Positions 1 to 9,223 are shown, numbered from the stretch's first letter. The stretch: DNA of 48,424 nt from Lachnospiraceae bacterium (GCA_024680055.1 JAILCP010000001.1:1-48424), one strand, 5' to 3'. Program-made: numbers and translations. Notes: generated by a model from the letters alone, not told the origin.

Positions 1-856
1 CAAAAGAAATTGTACGTCCAACTAATTCTCCAAGGTTTCCTGTGTATGTCTTTGGTACAGTATACCATGTAGCACCAACTTTAACCTGTTTCTTTGCTAC
101 GTTTGCAGCTATAACTGTCTGCTCATCAAGGTAGTTTGGAAGTTCAAACTGAAGAGATGCTGTAACACCATTCTGGGAGAAGCTTGCTGTGTAGATAGAA
201 CCAGCCATAAGGAAGGTAGTACCTGCAACAGATGCATCACCTTTGATTGTGATATCAGCGCTCTTGTTTCCGTTGGAAAGCTTAACAGAATCTACTGTGT
301 AAAGCTGCTGTGTTGCTTTTGCTCTGATTTCAATATCATCTGTGCTGATCTTATCAAGAGCCTTATTGAAGTTAACACGGATATATTTGTATCCGGTGTT
401 TCCTGTTGCAGCAGTTGTTGGCTCAACACTTGTGATTTTGAGTTCTTTAACTTTAATTGTTGCTGTTCTCTTTAAAGTCTTAACAAGTTTGTTTGTTTTC
501 TTGTTATATACTTTAACTTTTAATGTGTTCTTGTAATTCTCAACTTTGTCAGGAGCAGTTACTTTCAATGTGATTGTTTTTCCTGTTCCTTTCACTTTTG
601 TAGCTTTCTTAACTACAGTGCTGTCCTTCTTTACAAGGACATCTTTGTAAGTTCTTGTTACTTTAATGTACTGAGTCTTCTTAACGCCTTTTACATAATA
701 GGTGTAAGTCTTATCAGCAGTAAGTTTACTAAGTCCGCTCTTCTGCTTGAAAGAGTAGGAGCTAGCAGCCTGTGCATTTGTTGGTGCAACAAGGCTTAAT
801 ACCATCATTACTGACAGAGCGCCTGCCAATAACTTTTTGCTAATGCTATTGTGCAT
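1..856 (-). CDS. Secreted cell-surface protein, N-terminal part (runs off window)
   Basis: This is an open frame of 285 codons from an ATG at 856 that leaves the window at base 1. A GGAGGA ribosome site lies at 865-871. The first 31 or so residues form a signal peptide: Lys-Lys, then a hydrophobic stretch, then an AQA-A cleavage site. The mature part is rich in Lys, Thr and Val and poor in Cys, with beta-strand-like segments typical of Ig-like or bacterial surface-layer modules. A segment near residues 140-200 (VNFNKALDKI, then a 'YTVDSVKLSNGNKSADITI' stretch) resembles the SbsA Ig-like style. I infer an exported, wall-associated protein. No catalytic motif is visible and the C-terminal anchor is outside the window, so the function is unknown. 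Confidence 0.85.
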   Translation of the reverse strand, partial: MHNSISKKLLAGALSVMMVLSLVAPTNAQAASSYSFKQKSGLSKLTADKTYTYYVKGVKKTQYIKVTRTYKDVLVKKDSTVVKKATKVKGTGKTITLKVTAPDKVENYKNTLKVKVYNKKTNKLVKTLKRTATIKVKELKITSVEPTTAATGNTGYKYIRVNFNKALDKISTDDIEIRAKATQQLYTVDSVKLSNGNKSADITIKGDASVAGTTFLMAGSIYTASFSQNGVTASLQFELPNYLDEQTVIAANVAKKQVKVGATWYTVPKTYTGNLGELVGRTISF

Positions 857-1140
857 GTTAGCATTCCTCCTTTATTAATGTTTCCCGTTTATACTTACGA
901 TTTAACATTTCACATTTCATCAGTAATTACAATGGTTTATATACTCGTACTTTCCATTTTTACATTTTTCGTTTTTCAAATTTTCCGGATACCTTAACAC
1001 AACAACACCATTTTTTAAGACCTAACAATGCGTTTTTTGCTGTTTTAACAGATAGTTCTTATTTTACACACAGACATTTCATTCTTTTTAAGTTTTTCTT
1101 TTGCTTATGGCAGTTTGTTATAAATCATATTCAAGGGTTT

Positions 1141-1237
1141 ACGGGCCAAGTCATCTTATCTTTAATCTACCCGTAATCAATTTTTGACCTGAACAAATTT
1201 ATTACGGGCAAATCACGCTTATCTTAATATTACCCGG
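1141..1237. repeat. Two 34-bp ACGGG/CCCGT inverted-repeat units, 63-bp period
   Basis: Unit A (1141-1174) begins ACGGGC and ends ACCCGT. Unit B (1204-1237) begins ACGGGCA and ends ACCCGG. Both are exactly 34 bp, start 63 bp apart and are separated by 29 bp. The interiors share a CTTATCTT core but differ elsewhere. The same unit length and period occur in the six-copy array at 47890-48226, so these belong to one family. Function unknown. Confidence 0.8.
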
Positions 1238-1273
1238 TTCCAACAGAAGCTCCAGCATCGATAATAAGAGAAA

Positions 1274-1314
1274 CAGGGAATCCCGATGCAATGGGATCGG
1301 TAAAACGAACCCTG
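1274..1314. repeat. Nested inverted repeat, possible structured RNA or operator
   Basis: Outer arms CAGGG (1274-1278) and CCCTG (1310-1314) enclose alternative inner pairings, ATCCC with GGGAT and CCGAT with ATCGG. This could fold in RNA from either strand, but no known riboswitch consensus is recognisable. It lies just downstream of the terminator that closes the dehydrogenase transcript. A chance repeat is possible. Confidence 0.35.
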
Positions 1315-1325
1315 AACAACCAAAA

Positions 1326-1353
1326 AGACCACCAAAGTTTCCCTTGGTGGTCT
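1326..1353. terminator. Hairpin terminator of the dehydrogenase transcript
   Basis: A perfect 10-bp stem (AGACCACCAA with TTGGTGGTCT) surrounds an 8-nt loop. On the minus strand it is followed by TTTTTGG, a good intrinsic terminator. It lies 15 nt after the stop of the cysteine-rich frame, which suggests that this frame belongs to the dehydrogenase transcript. Confidence 0.85.
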
Positions 1354-1367
1354 GAATGATTTCTTAT

Positions 1368-1598
1368 TTAATTAAAGTATGCTTCCTTCATCGCCTCCAT
1401 CATCTTGCCGTAGTTTTCGGCGCGATGTGGGAACAGGCAATTGGAGCAATCCTTGATTTGCTTTCCGTTGTGTTCAAAATAGGTTGGTGTGCCGGGGCAC
1501 GATTCCATTTTGTAGAGAGGACAATAACAGAACATACAGTTCAGCTCGTTCAGCTCTCTGTGACACGGGTAGTATTTGCACTTCCTATTTGCGAAAAA
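1368..1598 (-). pseudogene. Eight-cysteine small domain, +1 frame relative to the dehydrogenase
   Basis: An open frame of 76 codons overlaps the end of the dehydrogenase gene in the +1 frame and ends at TAA 1368-1370. It reads FFANRKCKYYPCH, then NCMFCYCPLYK, ESCPGT and IKDCSNCLFPH. These are the eight cysteines and the FF..C-Y-PCH / FCYCPLY / DCSNCxxPH signature of the 'cysteine-rich small domain' family (Pfam PF04071, from memory). The frame is closed upstream by TAA at 1617-1619, and no ATG, GTG or TTG lies between that stop and the first cysteines, so it has no ordinary start of its own. Removing one T from the run at 1594-1599, or a +1 slip at TTT-TTT-C, fuses it to the dehydrogenase as ...SAAFFANRKC.... 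It may be a frameshift mutation, a sequencing indel or a programmed frameshift. Confidence 0.7.
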
Positions 1599-2577
1599 AG
1601 GCAGCGCTGTCCTCAGTTACCTTGTTCACTACGTTACGAGGTTCTCCCTTTGCAAAAGCAGCGATATTCTTTCTTACTTCTTCGATACAACGAAGTCTTG
1701 CCTCTACCGTTGCCCATGCAAGATGAGGTGTGATAATAAGTTTTCCGGAATCCTTGATGTCATCCAATGGGTTGGTTTTCTCGATTGGCTCTTTTTCAAG
1801 AACGTCAAGTCCTGCTGCCGCAATCTCACCTTCATTTAATGCTTTGGCTAAATCGGTGTTGTTAACAACCTTTCCTCTGGCAACGTTAATTAATATAGAA
1901 GACTTCTTCATTTTCTTTAAAGCTTCGTAGTCAATTAAGTTCTCAGTTAAGTCGCTTAATGGGCAATGAAGTGATAAAATGTCGCTTTCCTTTAATAAGG
2001 TATCAAAGTCTACCTGCTCATAGTCAGTTACCTTGCTCTTTCCTGTAACAGAGTAGAAAATAACTTTACATCCAAAAGCTTCTGCCACCTTGGCAACCTG
2101 GCGTCCAATGTTACCCATGCCGATGATTCCCCAGGTCTTGCCGTCAAGTTCGTAAAACGGTACGTCAAAGTTGGAGAATCTGCTCTGGTTCTCGTATGTT
2201 CCGCCCTTTACGTACTGATCGTAATGTGGAAGTTTCTCCAATAAATAAAGTGCCATGGCAAAAGAGTGCTGGCTTACAGCGCTGGTGCTGTAGTCCACAA
2301 TGTTCTCTGCCCAGATGCCTCTCTTGTTGCAGTACTCAAGGTCAATGTTGTCATATCCTGTGGCAAAAAGTGTTACCATCTTTACATTTGGAGAGTCTTT
2401 TAAAGAAGCTTCGTTGATTGGTGCTTTGTTGGCCACAACCACGTCAGCGTCCTTGGTACGCTCTCTTACTTCATCAACAGTTACCGTATTTTCATAATAA
2501 GTAACTTCTCCCAGTTCACTATAATCAAGTGGGATATCCGGTCCCACAGAGTTACGCTCTAAAACTACTATTTTCAT
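1585..2577 (-). CDS. D-2-hydroxyacid dehydrogenase (glycerate dehydrogenase type)
   Basis: This is a 330-residue NAD-dependent 2-hydroxyacid dehydrogenase. Such enzymes interconvert 2-keto acids, for example hydroxypyruvate, with D-2-hydroxyacids in the cytosol. The Rossmann motif GMGNIGRQVA lies near residue 153. The catalytic Arg is in NVARGKVVN, the Glu in DVLEKEP and the His in ITPHLAWAT. I chose the ATG at 2577 because AGGAG sits just upstream; a longer frame to 2598 has no such site. The reading frame ends DSAAFFRK-stop at a six-T run, and immediately beyond it the +1 frame encodes a conserved eight-cysteine domain, so the natural product may be longer. The exact substrate cannot be told from sequence. 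Confidence 0.9.
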   Translation of the reverse strand: MKIVVLERNSVGPDIPLDYSELGEVTYYENTVTVDEVRERTKDADVVVANKAPINEASLKDSPNVKMVTLFATGYDNIDLEYCNKRGIWAENIVDYSTSAVSQHSFAMALYLLEKLPHYDQYVKGGTYENQSRFSNFDVPFYELDGKTWGIIGMGNIGRQVAKVAEAFGCKVIFYSVTGKSKVTDYEQVDFDTLLKESDILSLHCPLSDLTENLIDYEALKKMKKSSILINVARGKVVNNTDLAKALNEGEIAAAGLDVLEKEPIEKTNPLDDIKDSGKLIITPHLAWATVEARLRCIEEVRKNIAAFAKGEPRNVVNKVTEDSAAFFRK

Positions 2578-2728
2578 ATTTTTCTCCTTCTTCCGCAATC
2601 CTATGTGCGCTTTCTACACAATATCGTACCTATTGTAACACAGACATTAGGAAAATTCATCCTCCAAGTGCTTTAATATTTCACTGAAACGTGGTATAGT
2701 TATAGCTATTGAACTAGGAGGAGTGGAA

Positions 2729-4141
2729 ATGTTTGAAAGATTCGCACCGAAGAAAACCGGTCTTAAAATTATTATCGTGGGTTGTGGAAAAGTAGGTATT
2801 TCCTTAACGGAACAGCTTTCCAAAGAAGGTCACGATATTACCGTAATTGACACCATTCAGCAAAAGGTGAATGCCATTTCCAGTATGAATGATGTTCTTG
2901 GTATTTGCGGCAACGGCGCAAGCTATACGACTTTAGTGGAAGCCGGTTTGGCAGAAGCCAACCTTTTAATCGCTGTAACCGGATCTGACGAATTAAACCT
3001 TTTGTGTTGCACCATTGCAAAGCAGGTAGGTGATTGTTCCGCCATTGCCCGTGTTCGTACACCGGACTATAGCCACGAACTGAACTATTTACGTGAGAAA
3101 CTTGGTCTTGCAATGATTATGAACCCGGAATATGAAGCTGCTCTTGATATGGCACGTATTTTGTATCTGCCATCAGCGCTGGACGTGAACTCTTTTGCCC
3201 ACGGTCAGGCGGATATGGTGAAGATTCAAATTCCAAACGGATGCCATTTACACGACAGAACCATCAGCGATTCCCTTGCCGATTTAACATCCAACGCATT
3301 GATTTGCGGCGTGGAACGTGATGATCAGGTATATATTCCATCCGGAGATTTTGTATTGAAAGAAGGGGATTTTATTTCCTTTGTGGCTCCCCGTAACGGA
3401 GTTGCACCGTTTTTAAAGGAAATCGGATATAGCACCAACAAGGTAAAAGATACCTTGATTATCGGTGGTGGTAAGTCTGCTTACTACCTTGCTCATACCC
3501 TTCTCAGTATGGGAATCGATGTGAAGATTATAGAAAGTAATAAGAAACGTTGCGAAGAACTTAGTATTCTTTTGCCGGATGCCATTGTGATTAACGGGGA
3601 TGGCATCGACCAGGAGCTTTTGAAAGAGGAAGGCATTGAGTTTGTGGAATCCTTTGTTCCATTAACAGGAATTGATGAGGTCAACATCCTTTTAACCCTG
3701 CATGCCCGTTCTGTTTCAAAGACCCATGCGAAGGTCATTACCAAGATCAATCGTATTCCGTTTAAAGACGTGATTAATAAATTGTCCCTTGGTAGTGTGG
3801 TATATCCAAATGCCATTGCTTCTGAGGCAATTTTGGCTCATGTGCGTGCTCGTTTGAATTCCACCGATCACGAAAGCATTGAGACCATTACATTGATGTT
3901 TGACGATCGGGTAGAGGCCATTGAGTTCTCAATTACAGAGGATTGTCCTTTGATTAATGTACCTTTGATGGAGTTGAATACCAAAGACGACCTTTTGGTA
4001 TCCTTTATCAATCACAACGGCCGTATCATTATTCCAACCGGTAAAGACGTGATTTCTGCCGGAGATACGGTGATGATTGTTACAACCCACAGAGGATTTA
4101 CCGATATTACTGATATTTTGGAGGACCACGATGAACAGTAG
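2729..4141 (+). CDS. trkA: Trk potassium uptake regulatory protein TrkA
   Basis: This 470-residue peripheral membrane protein gates the TrkH potassium channel in response to bound nucleotide. It shows the duplicated RCK layout: a first NAD-binding half with GCGKVG at residues 18-23, a TrkA-C segment around 150-220, a second Rossmann half beginning near DTLIIGGGKSAYYL (about residue 240), and a second TrkA-C domain at the end. AGGAGGA at 2716-2722 is correctly spaced for the ATG at 2729; the GTG at 2723 abuts the ribosome site and is less likely. The 3' end overlaps the start of trkH by 11 nt, so the two are translationally coupled. Confidence 0.95.
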   Translation: MFERFAPKKTGLKIIIVGCGKVGISLTEQLSKEGHDITVIDTIQQKVNAISSMNDVLGICGNGASYTTLVEAGLAEANLLIAVTGSDELNLLCCTIAKQVGDCSAIARVRTPDYSHELNYLREKLGLAMIMNPEYEAALDMARILYLPSALDVNSFAHGQADMVKIQIPNGCHLHDRTISDSLADLTSNALICGVERDDQVYIPSGDFVLKEGDFISFVAPRNGVAPFLKEIGYSTNKVKDTLIIGGGKSAYYLAHTLLSMGIDVKIIESNKKRCEELSILLPDAIVINGDGIDQELLKEEGIEFVESFVPLTGIDEVNILLTLHARSVSKTHAKVITKINRIPFKDVINKLSLGSVVYPNAIASEAILAHVRARLNSTDHESIETITLMFDDRVEAIEFSITEDCPLINVPLMELNTKDDLLVSFINHNGRIIIPTGKDVISAGDTVMIVTTHRGFTDITDILEDHDEQ

Positions 4142-5645
4142 AATGATACAGTTTATCCTGGGAAAGATTTTAATTGTGGAAGGCACCTTATTACTCCTTC
4201 CCTTTCTCGTATCTTTACTTTACAAAGAACCTCAGGGTACTTATTATGTGGGAATTGCCACCATTTGTTTTTTACTTGGCGGGCTGATTTCCTTGAAAAG
4301 GCCGGCGAACACCTGCTTCTACTTAAAAGAAGGCTGCATTGCCACCTCATTGAGTTGGATTTTTATGAGTATTTTTGGAGCTCTGCCGTTTTACGTTACC
4401 GGAGAGATTCCATCTTTTACCGATGCTCTTTTTGAAACCATCTCAGGTTTCACCACCACAGGAGCAAGTATTTTATCCAACGTGGAAGCCCTTTCTCATA
4501 CGGCGCTTTTCTGGAGAAGCTTTACCCACTGGATCGGCGGTATGGGAGTACTTGTATTTTTACTTGCCATTATGCCTTTAAGCGGTGGTTCTCATATTAA
4601 CTTAATGAGAGCTGAAAGCCCGGGACCTTCCGTTGGAAAACTGGTTCCTAAGGTGCGTCAGACCGCTCGTATTCTTTATTTGATTTACATTGGATTGACA
4701 CTCCTTGAAATTGTACTGTTGCTGTTTGGAAAAATACCTCTTTTTGATGCATTGACCACCAGTTTTGGTACTGCAGGTACCGGAGGTTTTGGTATCTGGA
4801 ATTCCAGCATTGGTAACTACAGCGCTTACATTCAATGGGTTGTTACCATTTTTATGATGTTATTTGGTGTGAACTTCAACTTCTTTTACTTTGTGCTTTT
4901 CCGTCAATACGCCAAAGCCTTCAGTATGGAAGAAGTACGCTATTACTTTTTGGTAATTCTTTCTGCAATTATTATCATTCTTCCGGATGTACGACAAATT
5001 ACAGGAAATTTCCCGGATGCCCTGCGTCACACCGCATTTCAGGTTGCATCCATTATTACCACAACAGGTTTTTCCACCATGGACTTTGACACCTGGTCAC
5101 AGACCAGCAGAACCGTACTGGTTCTTTTAATGTTCATCGGTGCCTGTGCCGGAAGTACCGGCGGTGGTATTAAAGTATCCCGTTTTATCATGCTTGTGAA
5201 GAGTATGAAACGCGAGTTAATGAGTTACATTCATCCAAAGAGTGTAATGAAAATTAAAATGGACGGAAAGCCGGTGGAACACGGCATTGCCCGTTCGGTA
5301 AATGTATATTTTATCAGCTTTGTAATGATATTTGTGATTTCCGTATTGCTGCTTTCCTTAGAAGGCAACGATTTAACCACCAACTTTACCGCGGTGGCGG
5401 CCACTATCAACAATATCGGACCGGGTCTTGAACTTGTGGGACCTACAAGAAACTTTGGGTTCTTTCACATGTTCTCCAAATATGTATTGATGTTTGATAT
5501 GCTAGCCGGTCGATTGGAGTTGTTCCCGCTTCTCATTCTCTTTTATCCAACCCTTTGGAAAGAGATGTTTGAACGTCGTGTACACCTGTACAGCGGAACC
5601 AACACCACTCATATTCCAAAAGAATTCAGACGTAAAAAAGCGTAA
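4131..5645 (+). CDS. trkH: Trk potassium uptake channel subunit TrkH
   Basis: This 504-residue integral membrane protein forms the K+-translocating pore of a Trk/Ktr system. Four repeated pore loops carry the selectivity-filter glycines: ISGFTTTGAS, FGTAGTGGFG, ITTTGFSTMD and INNIGPGLE. Hydrophobic segments fit about ten membrane helices including pore helices. The start at 4131 lies inside the end of trkA (ATGAACAGTAG overlap) with GGAGG six bases upstream. It is followed by a hairpin terminator shared with the convergent LysR gene. Confidence 0.95.
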   Translation: MNSRMIQFILGKILIVEGTLLLLPFLVSLLYKEPQGTYYVGIATICFLLGGLISLKRPANTCFYLKEGCIATSLSWIFMSIFGALPFYVTGEIPSFTDALFETISGFTTTGASILSNVEALSHTALFWRSFTHWIGGMGVLVFLLAIMPLSGGSHINLMRAESPGPSVGKLVPKVRQTARILYLIYIGLTLLEIVLLLFGKIPLFDALTTSFGTAGTGGFGIWNSSIGNYSAYIQWVVTIFMMLFGVNFNFFYFVLFRQYAKAFSMEEVRYYFLVILSAIIIILPDVRQITGNFPDALRHTAFQVASIITTTGFSTMDFDTWSQTSRTVLVLLMFIGACAGSTGGGIKVSRFIMLVKSMKRELMSYIHPKSVMKIKMDGKPVEHGIARSVNVYFISFVMIFVISVLLLSLEGNDLTTNFTAVAATINNIGPGLELVGPTRNFGFFHMFSKYVLMFDMLAGRLELFPLLILFYPTLWKEMFERRVHLYSGTNTTHIPKEFRRKKA

Positions 5646-5649
5646 AAAT

Positions 5650-5686
5650 AAGGAGTTGCCTACTGTTATTCAGTGGACAACTCCTT
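5650..5686. terminator. Terminator between trkH and the LysR gene
   Basis: AAGGAGTTG (5650-5658) pairs with CAACTCCTT (5678-5686), with a small inner ACTG/CAGT pairing. It lies between two convergent genes and probably serves both strands, although the T tracts are modest. Confidence 0.75.
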
Positions 5687-5700
5687 GCTGATTCTTATCC

Positions 5701-6609
5701 CTATTTCTTTTCTTCTTCGGTCTTTTGTACCACATCAATAAACGCTTTCATCTGTGGGTTCACCCACTTATCTTTACGATACAAAAGCTGTCGATACATG
5801 GTTGACGGATGTGATCCGTCCACAAAATCCTCTACTGTAATACCAACAATGTTTCCCTTATCCATTTCTTCTTTCACTGTAAATACAGGTAAGAAAGATA
5901 CCACCTCACGGTCAAGTAAATATCTTACAATAAATTCTGTGTTTCCGATGGAAAGGAATGGATTCACTTCCTTATCGTTCTCTGCAAGGTATTTTTCCAG
6001 TGCCTCACGATAAGCCTGTCCTTTCTCGGTAAGAATGATTTCCTTGCTGATAATCTCATCAAGGGGTGCGCTTTCTCTTGAAGCAAATGGATGGTTCTTG
6101 TTCACCACTGCCTCAATCTTCTCGCGAACTTCCATGACCTTAATAAAGTTGGTGTCATGAATCTCTTTCTCCATTACGTATACAACGTCCAACTGGTTCT
6201 TGTTCAGCTTCTCAAGCAATACCTGTGGAGAATCCAACTCCAGTTCCACGGTAATGTCCGGATACTGCTCATGTAATTTACTGATAAGCTCCGGCATCAA
6301 AACAGATCCGATGGACTCGATGGTTCCAATACGAAGGTCTCCCTTCACGATGGTATCGTTTCCGATTTCTGCCTTGGCCTCTTCAATCTCCTGCAAAATT
6401 CTCTTTGCTCTTACCTGGAATGTTCTTCCGCTTTCTGTAAGCTGTGTCTGTTTTCCGATACGGTCAAAAAGTACCGTTCCCAATTCTTCCTCCAAATGTT
6501 TGATTTGGATAGTTACTGCAGCCTGTGAGTACCCCATGCTCTGTGCTGCTTTTACAAAGCTTCCTGCGTGAGCAGCCTGTAAAAATGTTTTCAGTTCTCT
6601 AATCTCCAT
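5701..6609 (-). CDS. LysR-family transcriptional regulator
   Basis: This is a 302-residue LysR-type regulator. Residues 1-60 form the winged helix-turn-helix (FLQAAHAGSFVKAAQSMGYS, then QAAVTIQIKHLEEELG), and residues 90-295 form the periplasmic-binding-protein-like effector domain. The ATG at 6609 is preferred to the longer frame because the sequence starting MEIRELKTF matches the family N-terminus and a GAGGG site precedes it. It is divergent from the cysteine desulfidase gene across 143 bp, the classic arrangement in which a LysR protein controls its neighbour. A role in cysteine or sulfur sensing is inferred from that context only. Confidence 0.9.
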   Translation of the reverse strand: MEIRELKTFLQAAHAGSFVKAAQSMGYSQAAVTIQIKHLEEELGTVLFDRIGKQTQLTESGRTFQVRAKRILQEIEEAKAEIGNDTIVKGDLRIGTIESIGSVLMPELISKLHEQYPDITVELELDSPQVLLEKLNKNQLDVVYVMEKEIHDTNFIKVMEVREKIEAVVNKNHPFASRESAPLDEIISKEIILTEKGQAYREALEKYLAENDKEVNPFLSIGNTEFIVRYLLDREVVSFLPVFTVKEEMDKGNIVGITVEDFVDGSHPSTMYRQLLYRKDKWVNPQMKAFIDVVQKTEEEKK

Positions 6610-6660
6610 TGTTTCCCTCTTGTTAAAAAAAAATAAATTTTGCAAAATTTCTGTTTGCTT

Positions 6661-6704
6661 TTTTCAATACTTATGTTACATTATAAATAAAATATTTTCA
6701 ATAC
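6661..6704. promoter_or_regulatory. Direct repeat TTTTCAATAC in LysR/cyuA divergent region
   Basis: TTTTCAATAC occurs at 6661-6670 and again at 6695-6704, 34 bp apart (about three helical turns), in the AT-rich region between the divergent LysR and cyuA genes. It is a candidate LysR binding region. The promoters themselves are not clear. Confidence 0.45.
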
Positions 6705-6752
6705 ATTTTTGCACTTAAATTTAATTTTTTTTATAGGGAGGGTATTAAAAAT

Positions 6753-8024
6753 ATGAATTGTCAACCTTATTACCAAGCATATCTTGATATATTAAGGGAA
6801 GAGCTGAAACCGGCCATGGGCTGTACTGAGCCAATCGCCCTTGCATATGCAGCTGCAAAGGCTACAGACGTACTTGGGAAAAAGCCTGACAAGGTGGAAA
6901 TCGGAGCCAGCGGAAGCATTATTAAGAATGTGAAATCCGTCTACGTTCCAAACACAGGACATTTAAAGGGAATTCCTGCAGCAGTTGCCGCCGGTATTGT
7001 AGCAGGTAAATCAGAAAAACAGTTGGAAGTTCTTTCCGAAGTATCTAACTCTCAGATTGAGGAAATCAAACATTTTTTAGACAACACACCAATTTCATTA
7101 GAACATATCAATAACGGCCTTACATTTGATATTATCATTACACTTCATGCAGGAGAAGATGAAGCCAAGGTACGTATTGCCAACTATCATACAAACATTA
7201 TCCACATTGAAAAAAACGGAGAGGTTCTCACCGACATTCCGGTGGAAGGAGAATCCGAACAAAATCTTACCGATCGCTCACTTTTAAATATGTGCGACAT
7301 TTTGGAATTTGCCAATACGGTTAAACTGGAAGACATTAAACCAATTCTTCAGGATCAGGTCAACTTAAATATGGCCATTGCCAAAGAAGGATTACAGGGT
7401 AACTACGGTTCTTCCATCGGTAAAACCTTATTGTCCATCGAAGACAACGTAAGAACCCGTGCCAGAGCTTATGCTGCAGCAGGATCCGATGCCAGAATGA
7501 ACGGATGCGAACTTCCGGTTGTCATCAACTCCGGAAGCGGTAACCAGGGAATCACCACCTCTGTTCCTGTCATCATCTACGCAGATGAGCTGAAGGTGGG
7601 AGAAGAAAAAATGTATCGTGCCTTAGCACTTTCAAACCTTACCACCATTCACCAGAAAACCTCCATCGGTCGTCTTTCTGCTTTCTGTGGCGCTGTAAGT
7701 GCTGCTGCAGGCGCCGGTGCCGGTATCGCCTACCTTTGCAACGGAAATTGCGAGGTCATCAACAACACGGTAGTGAACACCGTAGCCATCGTGTCCGGTA
7801 TGGTCTGCGACGGAGCAAAAGCTTCCTGTGCAGCCAAAATCGCCGAAGCTGTGGATACCGCTATTTTAGCTTATCAGATGGCGGTAAAAGGAACCGTCTT
7901 CTCTGACGGTGATGGTCTTGTAAACCACTCTGTGGAAGGAACCATCAGCAACGTAGGTCGACTTGCAAAACAGGGTATGGGACAAACCAACGAAGAAATC
8001 ATTGATATTATGATTGAAAAATAG
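6753..8024 (+). CDS. cyuA: L-cysteine desulfidase, CyuA/YhaM (UPF0597) family
   Basis: This 423-residue protein belongs to the family that breaks L-cysteine into pyruvate, ammonia and sulfide using an iron-sulfur cluster. The family is related to the L-serine dehydratase alpha subunit. The sequence shows the N-terminal ELKPAMGCTEPIALAYA motif (Cys near residue 24), a central GSDARMNGCELPVVINSGSGNQG block, and C-terminal cysteines in CNGNC and VCDGAKASC, which supply candidate cluster ligands. GGGAGG precedes the ATG at 6753. The gene is divergent from a LysR regulator and closed by its own terminator, so it is a single-gene transcript. Full length for the family. Cysteine as substrate is inferred from family membership. 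Confidence 0.85.
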   Translation: MNCQPYYQAYLDILREELKPAMGCTEPIALAYAAAKATDVLGKKPDKVEIGASGSIIKNVKSVYVPNTGHLKGIPAAVAAGIVAGKSEKQLEVLSEVSNSQIEEIKHFLDNTPISLEHINNGLTFDIIITLHAGEDEAKVRIANYHTNIIHIEKNGEVLTDIPVEGESEQNLTDRSLLNMCDILEFANTVKLEDIKPILQDQVNLNMAIAKEGLQGNYGSSIGKTLLSIEDNVRTRARAYAAAGSDARMNGCELPVVINSGSGNQGITTSVPVIIYADELKVGEEKMYRALALSNLTTIHQKTSIGRLSAFCGAVSAAAGAGAGIAYLCNGNCEVINNTVVNTVAIVSGMVCDGAKASCAAKIAEAVDTAILAYQMAVKGTVFSDGDGLVNHSVEGTISNVGRLAKQGMGQTNEEIIDIMIEK

Positions 8025-8034
8025 ACATTGATAA

Positions 8035-8064
8035 AACAATGGCCGGGAACATTCCCGGTCATTG

Positions 8065-8066
<2 letters not shown>
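8035..8066. terminator. Bidirectional terminator cyuA / LacI-family gene
   Basis: AACAATG-CCGGGAA pairs with TTCCCGG-CATTGTT around a tiny loop, a long GC-rich stem with A/T tracts on both sides. It lies between convergent genes and overlaps the stop codon of the LacI-family gene. Confidence 0.85.
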
Positions 8067-9084
<1,018 letters not shown>

Positions 9085-9128
9085 TTATAAACCAATTTTA
9101 TAACACGGTACAAATAATTACAACACAA

Positions 9129-9160
9129 TTTTAGTAAAACTTTCTAAACCTTTACTAAAA
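9129..9160. promoter_or_regulatory. Candidate LacI/GalR operator
   Basis: TTTTAGTAAA (9129-9138) and TTTACTAAAA (9151-9160) form perfect 10-bp inverted arms separated by 12 bp. They sit directly upstream of the galK -35 box and next to the regulator's own promoter. Binding by the neighbouring regulator is inferred. Confidence 0.6.
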
Positions 9161-9164
9161 AGCA

Positions 9165-9193
9165 TTGACTTTTTTTAATAGCTGTTCTAGTAT
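9165..9193 (+). promoter_or_regulatory. galK-galE promoter
   Basis: A TTGACT -35 box (9165-9170), a 17-bp spacer and a TAGTAT -10 box (9188-9193) place the transcription start near 9200. That is about 24 bases before the galK ATG and inside the longer upstream frame, so it supports the ATG at 9224. Confidence 0.75.
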
Positions 9194-9223
9194 ATGGATA
9201 AAACAAGCATAGGAGGTATCTCC

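Larger units (their letters stand above)
857..1367. other. Intergenic region upstream of the surface-protein gene
   Basis: This 511-base AT-rich stretch has no credible ORF. From right to left it holds a strong hairpin terminator (1326-1353), an imperfect nested inverted repeat (1274-1314), and two 34-bp ACGGG/CCCGT inverted repeats (1141-1174 and 1204-1237). The remaining 280 or so bases are the probable promoter and long 5' leader of the surface-protein gene. I could not fix a convincing -35/-10 pair there. Confidence 0.7.

Noticed and set aside
1356-1839. Plus-strand frames overlapping the dehydrogenase 3' end
   Set aside because: They are shadows of the minus-strand dehydrogenase and cysteine-domain frames. 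They have no ribosome sites, and the minus-strand frame carries the recognisable motifs.
9194-9223. Longer galactokinase frame from 9194
   Set aside because: It starts directly after the -10 box, upstream of the expected transcription start, and has no ribosome site; AGGAGG supports 9224.
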